From Stercorarius parasiticus (lineage: Eukaryota; Chordata; Aves; Charadriiformes; Stercorariidae), in assembly GCA_013396915.1 (NCBI GenBank), contig VWZL01001367.1, positions 310,001 through 374,000 of the forward strand: a DNA stretch of 64,000 nucleotides. Direction: 5' to 3'. The position numbers were made by a program, and so were the translations under genes. This document shows positions 42,301-53,000 of the stretch, in pieces (the first letter of the stretch is position 1; each line of letters begins with the position of its first letter). The notes beneath the pieces were generated by a model. That model was not told where the DNA came from and made no database searches. It saw only the letters and a list, made by a program, of their open reading frames with translations.

Positions 42301-42445
42301 TATGCTGCCATATTTGCTTACTGTGCCAATTCTTCCACCTGTTTCCAAGTTCATTAATATTTCCTAGCTTATACTAATGACAGCAGCAAAAATGCAGTAA
42401 TGGATCCTGTAAGAAATTGCTGCTAAATTTCTGCTTTTCTCCTAG
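33336..42445. other. Intergenic or intronic, about 9 kb, nothing recognised
   Basis: AT-rich sequence. A 15-A run lies near 40,859-40,873. Open stretches of 30-70 codons following AG dinucleotides occur at about 40,690-40,861 and 42,076-42,364. They lie in inconsistent frames, so I do not call them exons. If the frame at 42,446 is a true terminal exon, its upstream exons should lie somewhere in this stretch. Confidence 0.35.
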
Positions 42446-42706
42446 ATCCCTTTTGAACATCTTCCGCTTCCCCAGTCTTTTTTCCCAACTCCTTCCCAAA
42501 CCCATCTGGATGAAATTGGACTGTCACCTGATCTACTCAGTGAGACTGCTGTGACCACCCACAGTGGCCAGATCTTTCCCAGATTGTCAGCGTTCAGTCA
42601 TGAAACGCACACGGCCTCAGACCCTTCAGGTGTACTGCGCATACAGCGCCAGGTCCACCATGACTCTTCAAGGAAAAGAAGCGGCCTTGAGGACTTTATG
42701 GACTGA
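42446..42706 (+). CDS. Candidate terminal coding exon of an unrecognised gene
   Basis: A good splice acceptor (pyrimidine-rich CTGCTTTTCTCCTAG, ending at 42,445) is followed at once by an open frame of 86 codons in phase 0. The frame starts IPFEHLPLPQSFFPT and ends RKRSGLEDFMD with TGA at 42,704-42,706. A poly(A) signal AATAAA follows at 42,736-42,741, 30 nt after the stop. The exon has several CpGs in an AT-rich neighbourhood, as conserved coding DNA often does. I do not recognise the protein and found no convincing upstream exon in a compatible frame. It could be the end of a fast-evolving gene, a relic, or chance. It lies 1.2 kb upstream of the RNPC3 start on the same strand. Confidence 0.3.
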   Translation: MPFEHLPLPQSFFPTPSQTHLDEIGLSPDLLSETAVTTHSGQIFPRLSAFSHETHTASDPSGVLRIQRQVHHDSSRKRSGLEDFMD

Positions 42707-43544
42707 AGGCCTTATTTTTTTCTATTGAAAGATACAATAAACAATCATTCCCTATTCACCAGGTACACTGTACAGCCTACAAAAAGTTTTCTCTGTGGCT
42801 GGCTTCGGTGCACCCCAGGCACCAGTCCCAGAGCTCGGGTCTCCCCCAGTGCTCTTGCTGCCCAGTGGCACGTCAAGCCCCGTTGGTTCTGCACAGTGGC
42901 ACCAGGCGCTATGGCTCAGTCGGACCCAGAGCCAGTGGCAGCAGCCATCGAGGCAGGTGGTGCTTTTGCCAGCCAGCATCCAGCTCATTAGATACGGTAA
43001 GACCTCAGATTTCATGAGTGAGGTTCAGGGATTTTTTTTTTCCCCCTTTTGCGATCACAGCCTCTGGCCTCAGAAAAAAAAGGCTGGCTCTGAATCAGTC
43101 TGTCTGGTTTCAGCAGGAGCTGGCTGTCAACGGCCTCTGTACTCACTGCCCACACTGCAGAACCCCTCTTGTACCCGAAATCACAGGTTGTAATTACAGC
43201 TGTGCTTCACCCATGCTGCTTGCCTTGGCCAGACACTTAACAGCTGCTATCCTGAAGCAGCGTATTAATGTCTATGCCAGCAAGATCTTAATCCCTTGCT
43301 GTTCAGGCAAAGCGGGAGGAGGAAAAGACAAGCTTCTTCAGCTAAAGGGTATTGAGATGGTATTTTGAGAGCAATACTACTTCTTACAATTCAGTCTGAA
43401 GACAAGCTCTTAAGGGAGGGGAAGGGTCACCTCTCTCTTTGGAGCATTATTTCAGATTTGACTAAGGCAGATTTTGAATATTATGTGTCTAAGGCATCAC
43501 CTGACAGAGACATGGCCCTGAAGAAGGGCTTACAGGCAGCCACC
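42707..43544. other. Moderately GC-rich spacer upstream of RNPC3
   Basis: This segment contains several overlapping open frames on both strands. The longest are 132 codons at 42,795-43,193 and 116 codons at 43,018-43,368. None has a recognisable domain, and their overlap in different frames argues that they reflect base composition. An unannotated 5' exon or an old repeat is possible. Confidence 0.35.
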
Positions 43545-43840
43545 ACAGCCTGAGGGCAAGCCGGCCACCAGACAGACCAAAGGGGCTGGCAGAACCCGAC
43601 GGCTGCCTCAGGCTGCTGCTCTGTGGGGCGGCACATGGGCGAGAGGAACGGCAGAGCTACCGCAGCAGCTTACCGCTGCGCCCCTTTCCGCCCCCCAGCT
43701 GCTAACGGACCCCACGGCACGTGAGGGCCGGTGCGGAGCGGCAAGTTCCGAACCCACACCCCCACCACGCCTCAACCACCGGCCCAGCCAGCGCTTCCCG
43801 CGCTTCCCGCCCGCGACACACTGCCCCAGGCCTCCGCCGC

Positions 43841-43850
43841 TCTCGCGAGA
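43841..43850. promoter_or_regulatory. RNPC3: TCTCGCGAGA promoter motif
   Basis: Perfect 10-bp palindrome TCTCGCGAGA in the CpG island just upstream of the RNPC3 start. This motif is a known strong element of TATA-less vertebrate CpG-island promoters. A second, one-mismatch copy follows about 36 bp downstream. Confidence 0.75.
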
Positions 43851-43930
43851 CTTGAGGCCCTAGCCCCCGCCTCAGCTCTCGCGCGATTTGCCCCCTTGCT
43901 TCCGTGTGCGCGCGGCGCTGCCCCGTCCCT

Positions 43931-43960
43931 ATGCGCTGCGATGGCGGCGCCGGGCTGTGA
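43931..43960 (+). other. RNPC3: Overlapping upstream ORF (9 codons)
   Basis: An ATG at 43,931, in a weak context (C at -3), opens a frame of nine codons ending with TGA at 43,958-43,960. It overlaps the RNPC3 start at 43,941 in a different frame. If transcripts start upstream of it, it could lower initiation at the main ATG. Confidence 0.5.
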
Positions 43961-44030
43961 GGAGGTGCGGGCGGCCGGCGTGGGGCTGGGANNNNNNNNN
44001 NNNNNNNNNNNNNNNNNNNNNNNNNNNNNG
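43941..44030 (+). CDS. RNPC3: RNPC3 coding exon 1 (contains assembly gap)
   Basis: It starts [17 protein letters not shown], then runs into N. The base before GTGAGG at 44,031 is the last exon base, which gives phase 0 and fits the next exon starting with a whole codon. The RNP2 strand of RRM1 must lie in the gap. The true exon is probably longer than shown. Confidence 0.75.
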
Positions 44031-47000
44031 GTGAGGGCCGGGGCCTGGGGCGGCGGCGGGGAGAGAGACCTGCTGCCTGCCGCCCTGGGCCGTTTGCCGC
44101 CCCCCGGGGGCGGGGAGCGGGCCGCAGGGAGAGGGTGAGCGTGGTTGCTGGGTCAGGGCGCTGCCTTCTTCCCACCCGGGCCGGAGCGGTGGCGGGCGAG
44201 CACCAGTGGGCCCAGGCGCGGTGATCGGGGAGCGCCTGACGGGGGTCCCGTCTCCCCGCCGGCTGCAAGTCCCCTGCCCTTGGCCTCGCGTCTTGTTAGG
44301 AATAAGGCAGTGGAAAAGCAGCGCAGGAGTGTCTGTTGGAGGTGTAGGGACGCAGTTTCACAGGTCTGTTTCCCGAGATCTTTATTTTTTTCTTCCTCTA
44401 AATTACAAAACTGTAGGAGTATCTGTCAGGTGACGAATGCTATTTGGGAAGAGCCTTGTATCCCTGCAGAGCTCTGGATAAATGATGTCTGCACGTTGAG
44501 TCAGGGTCATGCTTTCTTTTACTAAAAAGATTGACTTTATGACGATTTTTCTGATAGCTGCTATTTTAACGGTATTAATATTTTAGGGTTTTAATGTCCA
44601 GTCATGTAGTGGCAAGTATGTTAAAATAAGATGAACTGTGTGTTCTGTGAGGATTTGATCTAATTTGGAAAGCTTAAGGATTTTTTATACTTAAAAAGTA
44701 AGGAGGAAATATTAGTTAGAAACCATCCAAACTTTCAGAGCACAACAATAGTTACGATATTTGTGTCAGGAAGAATAACACTTTTAGGAGTTGCTTTGAT
44801 GAAAATGTTCTGCTGAGAGGTGCTGAAATAAATTTCCTTTTTTGAAAAGATGTCTAAACTTCTTTATCAATACATGCTTGCAGTTTATGATGCCTTTTGC
44901 TTACTAGAAAAATATAATAACTGTTTTCCTGTATTCCTCAAACTGCTGAGTTTCTTTCTTAATTTTTGAATGCAAGAGGTGCTTGTCCTAAATTCTCCAA
45001 AAAAATTTCCTTATTCCTTCACCTTTGCCACACATAGGAGTTAAATGACTACTGTGTGGAAGCTTTCAAATAAGTAAACTTGAATTTACAAATTACTTGT
45101 GGATATATGTTTTACGTGAAAGTTCCTACCTTTTTTACTTGAATTCAGTATGACAATTTTTTTTTTTTTCTAGAAACATACTGCATTTGCTACTTTTCCC
45201 AGTGAAAATGCAGCTGTAAAGGTTTGTATTGAGTTTGTTATTGAATGTTTTAGCAAAGCGCTTTTCTGAGTTGCCTGTTGGGCTCTAAAATGTTTTACAC
45301 ATCATCTAGTACTCAGTGTTGGGGGAAAAAATGCATAGCAATGTCATATTAGAGTTCTGTTTCAGCTTCAGGAGGTGCTTGAAGAATTTGATAAAATGAA
45401 CATTTCTATAGAGTCATAAGTAAGGTGGGTTGGAAGGGTCTTGTGGAAGTCTGCTGATCCAATCTATCGTTTACAGCATGGCAAGCTTCCATGAGTTGAG
45501 ACTGATCAGGGCCTTGTCTAGGGTGTGTGTGCATTTATATATAAACTATAACCTAAACATAATTTACTTGTCTCCTGCATAATTGCATATTTGCCATAAA
45601 AATCAGACATAGTGATGTACATAATTCAAGACTGCTTAGAATGATCAGCTATGATAAGAAAAAAACCCTACCATGTTAATGGGGGACATAGATGCCAAAA
45701 AGGTAGTACTAATAATGCTTTTTAAATATGAGTCTGGTTAAAAAGCCTGTGTTCTGCAATTCCGTCTTATGCCCTGGGTTTTTTTTCATGTTGCTTTATT
45801 TTCTTTTTAGGCCATGCTGTAAACTACTCAAAAAAAAAAAAAAAAAAATTTACAAATGCTAGGTGAGGTGAACAGTGGTGAATTTAGGTTGCTTTTTGTC
45901 AATTGTTAACGCCTGTCAGGATGTGGACTTGCAGAATGTTGGAGCTTCCTAGTGTCACTGTTAAGAATCTTGATTTTAAAATTCCCAGCTGTTACTATCG
46001 TAGTTCACGAGCAAGAGGTTGGTTACTTGAAATAACAGAGATTTATCAGGCTATGTAATAAGTATGTTTGTGATGGCTGCAGTCTCACTACTGTGTTCAG
46101 ATGACCAAAGTCTCTTCAGTGGTTCTAGTTGCGCAACCTGATATTTTTCCTGCCTGCTAGCAGGAAAGAGGCTGCTAAATGCAGGGCTGTGAATGCAGGA
46201 ACTACCTGTGTTTGTACTGGCACAGGCTTAGCTTAAAGCAGTTGGGACTGCATCCTATGACTAGTTTGCCAACCAAAGAAAAAACAGTTATGCTTTGAAA
46301 TAATTCTGATGTTTTTCCTCTTGCCTTTCTTTCTTTTCTCTATTATAATTATTTGAAGGCTTTGTCAAGATTGCATCAGCTGAAGCTTTTAGGTCACACC
46401 TTAGTTGTTGAGTTCGCGAAGGAGCAAGATAGCGTGCAGGTACTTAGCCAGCCTTCTGTCTCAGAGAATTGTAAAAGGTATGTGCATAATTATTTAGTTT
46501 CTATGTTTGTGGTCAAGGAAAAGAAATTCCTTATTCATGATACTTTTGTAGTACTGTTAAGTCAAAGGCTAAATCATAACCATTTAGAAGTGTTAACAAG
46601 CAGGTTCAGATCTATAGGTAAGTGACTGCATTCCTCCCATTAGTATTGTTTCACTCAGTATCATCATATAATAATTCCCATCCTTATTCCTATAGTTGTT
46701 AATACCTTTAATCAGCAGATGGTCCTGTTGGCTCTCATTTACAGAGCAAGACTTCAGTATGTGTAAGCTGACCTCTGTGTTGCACAAGTTCCCTGTATTT
46801 AAAAAATTCTTCTACTTTTTTTTGTACGTCAGGATTATAGTTTTCTTTTGCTGTTAAACAATGAATGCAGTGCTTTCCTGATGTTTCTTTCCGATCTAAT
46901 CGAGAGGCAGAATCGACACCTGCTAGCATAACTGTGTAAGACTATACTATTACAGCCAGTGGCTTCTAGACTGGAGCTGATTTGCATGTATGTAGTTTGA

Positions 47001-50000
47001 TGTGTGAGCAGAAAAACCAAAACTGTCTGAGTCTCTCTTCAAAAGAATATGTAATATTTAAAAAATAAAAAAAAAAATCAATGGATCCTAATGCTAGTGT
47101 GACCAAGAACTGTGATAGTTTGGTTTCGATTGTCTGTCAAATACTTAATTAAAAAAATAAGTTGTATAGTTAGGCTTTGAAGTTTACCTGTGTAATATGT
47201 AACTAAGTGATAGAAGCTATGTGATAGTGCTTAATTAAAATAAACTACAGAGGTTTTAAGTTATTTATTCCACTCATGACTATGAACAAATCAATATTTA
47301 ATATCTTTGATTTTATACAGTCCCTGAACAGAGAGCAACATGAAATAATTTTAGTTCTTTTCCTGTGAGTAGAATTAAGTCAGAAGTGTTTAAATATAGG
47401 GAGATTTACTTAAATCTGCCCATTTATTTATTTATGTAGGCCTTAGAAGTCTGGCTACTGTAAGTATCCACGTGTATTCTGAAGAATTAATAATGGCTGA
47501 AGTAATGCCATACAAAAGATGTTAAAAGTACTATACTAATCTGTTTCTTACATTTTTTGATATATGAGATTAAACATATTTCATACATTATGTATACATA
47601 AATTTTGCCCTGTTTTAATTACTGCTAAATTACTTTTCAGTTCAGAAGAACCAGTGAAAGAAGAAGAGAAGAAAGAACCAAACTGTGTTAAAATAGAAAA
47701 TGGAATTGCACCCAGCCATGGGTTAGTGGTTTTTTTCATCTTATTTTATTCTGTTACAGTTTATTTTGAAAAAAGAGTTATATACAGTGTCGAACAAGAG
47801 AGAATGCGGTATGCTGCATTCTCTCTTGTTTTGTTTTATAGTATGCTACTGTCCTGCGTGCATAGCTTTATGAATTGTCATAAAGATGAAATTTTAGGTC
47901 AAGTTTAGAACCCTCACAGTTGAGTAGCAACTGGTGCTTTGAGACATGAAGTTGTGGGTTGCATACTAGCCTTCTAGCATGATGCATTGCTTACTCAGGA
48001 AGTGTTTGAGGACTGGGTAGGTGTTGCGTGAAAAGGAGCAAAGCGGTTTTGGCAGAAGATAAACCCCCTTCCGTTCTAACACTCCTCACGGAGGTGGGAG
48101 GCTAGGTGCGGCTAGGTTTAAATTCTGAGTGATGCCCAATTCAGCACTATCAGTCCAATCGGATTTAATATGTATTAAACTATTACGATTTGGATACACT
48201 AATAGTGGACTTGCACCTTCAGTCTAGTCATGCTCATGAACTAGCACGGCCACTCTCGAGTCTTTGGTCGCATTCAGTGAGAAACCGAAATGACTAGCTA
48301 CTTAATCAGTGCAGTTCATTTAAACAACAGATATATAGGTTCTTAGGATTGCTGGTGATAAATACACTGTCTGCAAAGCATGTGCAAATAAAGATATTAA
48401 GTATACTAAACACACAACAAAGTTATGAACAATGCAGCCTGGCTATAAATGTAGGATGGAGATTCTCTAGAGAAATTCCTAAGTTTCCCGAGGAAACACT
48501 CAGTATAATCTAAGTCTTACCCAAAGGCATCCCTATGGGAGGGAAGAAAGGCTCAGCCCGTCGACTGGTCCTGGAAGTCAGTGATGGAGTTCTCCTCGAC
48601 TTGTCCGCGATGGTGTCTTCCCTGATATCCCCCCTCTCTCAGGCTATTTTTATACTATTTTTATTATTTTCAAAGTGGAGTTTGAGTGACTTTAGTCATA
48701 AATACTTTTATTATGGTTGATGTACTCAGGGAGGAGTGGTCGCACTTTGGAGGCGGGTAGCCTCCGGGATGAAGGTGTGTTTTGGTACATTGTAATGAGC
48801 AAAGTTCGCACAAAGGGCAGCATTTCATCAAAATTTGATGAAATGTTGGCTCGGGTAGCGTGTAGGCTGCTTATCTGTTCCGCAGTACCACCTCGTTCCC
48901 ATATCTGCTATTCGTCACAAGGGAAGGACACGGAACAAGCGCGTTCCGTTCCATCCCTCGTGTAGTTTCGCAAACAACCTTGTACAGGGAATTGCAGATG
49001 TTGCATTCTTCGTGTGCCAGCTCCGTCTGTATTCTACCTCAGAAGCCTCTTGATTTTATGACTTTCCTTAATGTGTGAACAATGCTGTACTTTTGTATTC
49101 TTGGCCAATTTAGTAATTATTCCACAGTAGGTTGTCCCAGTGGTCAGAGCAAAATACTGTTGACTTTTGTTTTTCCAGAGGTTTCTTGTTCTTTTTTTTC
49201 CTCCATTTGCATCTTTGCATACGTGAAGAATAGATTTATTTTTGGGCTAATGAATCCAGCACTTTGAGCACTGAGTTTGCGATGTTTATACAGCATGCTA
49301 TGCTGTGCTTTTAGTTTGACATGTTGATTGGTTCTTTGTGCTTCAGGCTTTCTGCATGTGTTGGTGCTTTCATTGTGCCCAAGCCCAGTAAGTCTGACAC
49401 ACATTAGGGGACTGCTCCCTGATGTTAAAGACATAATGTAAATGGCCCAAAACTGTTCTAGGGAAACTAATAATATTTCAGTGAGACTTCAGATGTAATG
49501 AATAGTTAAACCTCTAGTAATCATTAATTGTTATCTTTCATTATGTGATGATGGTGCTAAGATTCCTTGTTTTTAATCTTTTTCTTCCTCAGCCTCACTT
49601 TTCCCATCAATTCGTGCCTCAGATATTTGTATCCACCACCTTCAAGTACAATTCTAGCAAATATAGCAAATGCCTTGGCAAGCGTGCCCAAATTTTATGT
49701 CCAGGTAAGTAAAAAAAATGGCAAAAAAGGAAAGTATGAAAATAAAACATCTCCTTTTTCCTCTTTTAATTATCCATAAAAATAATTTTTGTCATAGTAA
49801 ATATTAAGTTATTTTTCCTGTGATAGTGTTAACCAATGTTAAATTTTTACTATGTTGAGATAATAAGATTTAATTGACACTGGAGACTTAACTGGATATG
49901 ATCTTCTTAATTAGATGTGACTTGAGTACTTGGAATTTCATTCTGAGATGATGCTTTACTTTCTTTGATTAGCCTATTTAGAGTGTTGCTCATATTTACC

Positions 50001-53000
50001 ATTAGTGTTAGATCTTAAGTGCAGGCTTTCACATTGTTTAATAACCAATGTAGTTGTGTCTTCATTAAAACTATGCTGATTTACACCTGCCAGAAGTTAT
50101 TCACTGTGATACCTAGCAAGGAGCTACTTTCATTTAATTATTTATTTAAAGGAAAGCTTACTTTTCTTGAATCATTTCAGGTACTTCATCTTATGAATAA
50201 AATGAATCTTCCTCCACCTTTTGGACCAATTACTGCTCGCCCTCCCATGGTAACTTTTTTAATATGCGTTTTAAGTACTGTAAAACAGATTCAGAATTTA
50301 AAATATTAGCAACATCATAGGAGATCTAAGTTCAAACTTCTAAAAGTTGGAGAAATACCTAGACAACAGCAAATACTGCTGCATTTCATTGGGTAAGATG
50401 TGCATGTTAGTCTTCTAAAGGAATTTTTTTATCTATACTCACGTATACATGTATGACAGTAGCACTGGAATATTTCAAACTGTTGAGTATTAAAAAAAAA
50501 AAGGGGAGGTTATAGCATCGTGTTACAGATACAGGAAATAAAGAATACCATTAGCCTGTTGCCTTATAAAGATGTGTTAAGTTCTTTGATCCGCGTGTTT
50601 CTTTGGAGTTCTGATTAGATTCAGATTGTTAATGAGACTATACAGTGCTTTTGGATTTAACTTGCTCTGTCTCTGGGATGTTTTTTAAAAGAGGCAGGGT
50701 TGAGGGAAATTGGGAGAGGCTTAGGGGGAGCTGTTTCTGAAGACAAATAGAAATACTGGTTCTGTGGTCTCAGTTCTCTGTTGCTGTGATAGAGTAGTTG
50801 AACTGACTGCCAGCGGAAGGTAGAGCAAGTGAAGACTTGAATTAATAGTGACAGCTATAGTACTTGGATGTAGTGAAGTTGTGCTCCACTACACTTTGTG
50901 TTTACCCTAACAGAACACCTGTTTCTAATAACAGGGGAGCTAGCTGGTAAAGAAAAATATGAAATAAATTCTGGGAATAGTTTTATTCGTTGCCTAGTAT
51001 TGGGCCAGGTTAAGCACCGTGCATTTAATGGTCAGGCAAAAAAGAGTAGTAAGGTGAGAAGCCAGTCCTTGAAATTCCTACAGCAGTTTCTAAAGGGCAC
51101 AGGGTATTTGTAATGCCAGAAGACGTCAGTGCCTTATGGAATTGATGGTACATAAAAGTAGCTGTTAAGTGTAGTAAGATTGTTACCGCAATGGTTAGGA
51201 GATCATTTTGTACATAGGGAATTCTTTACATGTGTTTTTTGCAGTCTCAATGAAAAACCTGATTCCTTTCATTAAATTGTCACTCCTTACAGAAATAGAA
51301 ATGTAACTTTGATAGGTGGTGGAAGGTTCAGTGTAGAAATTGAGATGGCTTGGGAGCTTAGGCCTCCTCCCATATGTTTTTACCACATTCCTCTCAGGAA
51401 AGTCCTTAAAGTGAGTGCAAAGTCAAAATCCAGGGCTGTGGTTGCGCTTTTTTTTTAAATTTTTTTAACTCCTCAAATTAAAAGAGTGAAAACATTCACT
51501 GTTATGCTTCAGAAAGCAGCAAATTGTTTTCTGTGGAAAGTTTTAATTAGCAATGTCGTTTAGCAAAATAGATCCCTATAAACATGCTTTAAAAAATGCT
51601 TCTTGTCATCTTCTAATGTATTGCTTTGATTGTTTTTATTATGTAAAAGAAAACAAGATATGTAATTTTTTTAACTTTCCCCGTAATCAGTATGAAGAAT
51701 ATTTACCAGTGCCTGTGCCACCTCCCCCAATCCCACCTCTGCCTCCTGAAGAGCCTCCTTTGCCTGAAGAGGAAGAAGAGCATCTGATTAGTGAAGATGA
51801 ATCAGAATATGAAAGTGATAATGAGGAGGAAAAGGAGAGGTATGGATTTTACAGTCATTTGCAAGCTTTTGGGCTCTTTTAAAGTGGTGTTCTTACTTTT
51901 CTAGCTTCTAGTTCAGCAAATGGTGGAATCTGTTAATGTTTGCAGTACATAGATAATCTTTCCAGATGCTTAAGGAAGCTCCAGAGTGACTTAAAAACAG
52001 GAGGACAGTGCTGTTTTGAATCAGTAAGAGAAGGAAAATGGCCAAATGGTATACAAATTATCATTTGTTCCCATGTCCAAAAAACAAAGCCACAACAAAA
52101 CAAAAACTCAGAATGAAGAGAGAGTGGAGATGGAAGGAAGCAATAATTAGTTTGTTTTCTGGATTCTTCATTTTTCCACATCTTTACTGAGTAAACTACT
52201 CAGCCTGAATCATATGTACACTCTGACTTCCAAAATGTTCTTTGTACATCAGTGTGTGTATTGCTAGGATTAATAATAATGGGAGGTTGTGTGTGATGGA
52301 AATTCTCTTGCTGTTTTGGGACTGAATTGTATCATAGCTGTTTGGCTTTTTTTAAATCTTTAATACTAAATGAAGAAGCAATTTTCTTTATTTGCTGTTT
52401 AAACTGAAAAGTAAATCAGAAGGTCCCTATGCTATATTCACAAAAATACATGCATTTGGAAAAAGACGGCCCTGTTGAGTGGAAATAGTATTATAAGAAA
52501 AGGTTCAGCTTGGTGCTTCTTAGCATTTCTGCAGCTTCAGAGTCTTAATTAGGTGCATGCCTGGGGAAGGAAGGGGCATCATTGAACTCATTATGATTTT
52601 GATCGGTCACCTAAGTGTGTATATTGATTTGCTGTGTGTTATAGTTTATTAACGTAGTCTCAGTGTTTAAGGTAGTTAGATTTATAACCATATTCTGAAA
52701 AATGGTATTTCAGGGGCTTTAAGGAAGGGGGAAGGGTTTTCAAAATTAGTATTTTCAAATAAACTGTAAACCACTTTGGTTCTTTTTTAAATTTTGTTTG
52801 AAATAGAATGACCAAGTTGATGGAATTAGCAGCCCTTCAGCCTAAAAGACCAATAAACACAAAGAGGCGTGGTGTTAGAAAAAAACAAAGAATTAAAGAC
52901 TTACTGAGTGTTCCCGTGTGTCCTCCCCACAGGTTTGTATTATTTCTGTGGTTTTTGCAGTTTTTCAGAAGATTATTCCTTTTACTAAATGATGTTCTCT

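Larger units (their letters stand above)
43545..44300 (+). promoter_or_regulatory. RNPC3: CpG-island promoter of RNPC3
   Basis: About 750 bp of very GC- and CpG-rich sequence around the first exon, with no TATA box. It holds a perfect TCTCGCGAGA palindrome 91 bp before the start codon and a near copy (TCTCGCGCGA) at 43,877-43,886. This composition is typical of broad housekeeping promoters. Long frames on both strands across the island, including a 188-codon minus-strand frame, are composition artefacts. The transcription start cannot be fixed from sequence alone. Confidence 0.85.

Noticed and set aside
43702..44268. 188-codon minus-strand open frame and 135-codon plus-strand frame across the RNPC3 promoter
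   Set aside because: Both run through the N gap and owe their length to extreme GC content. Only the part from the ATG at 43,941 is supported as coding.
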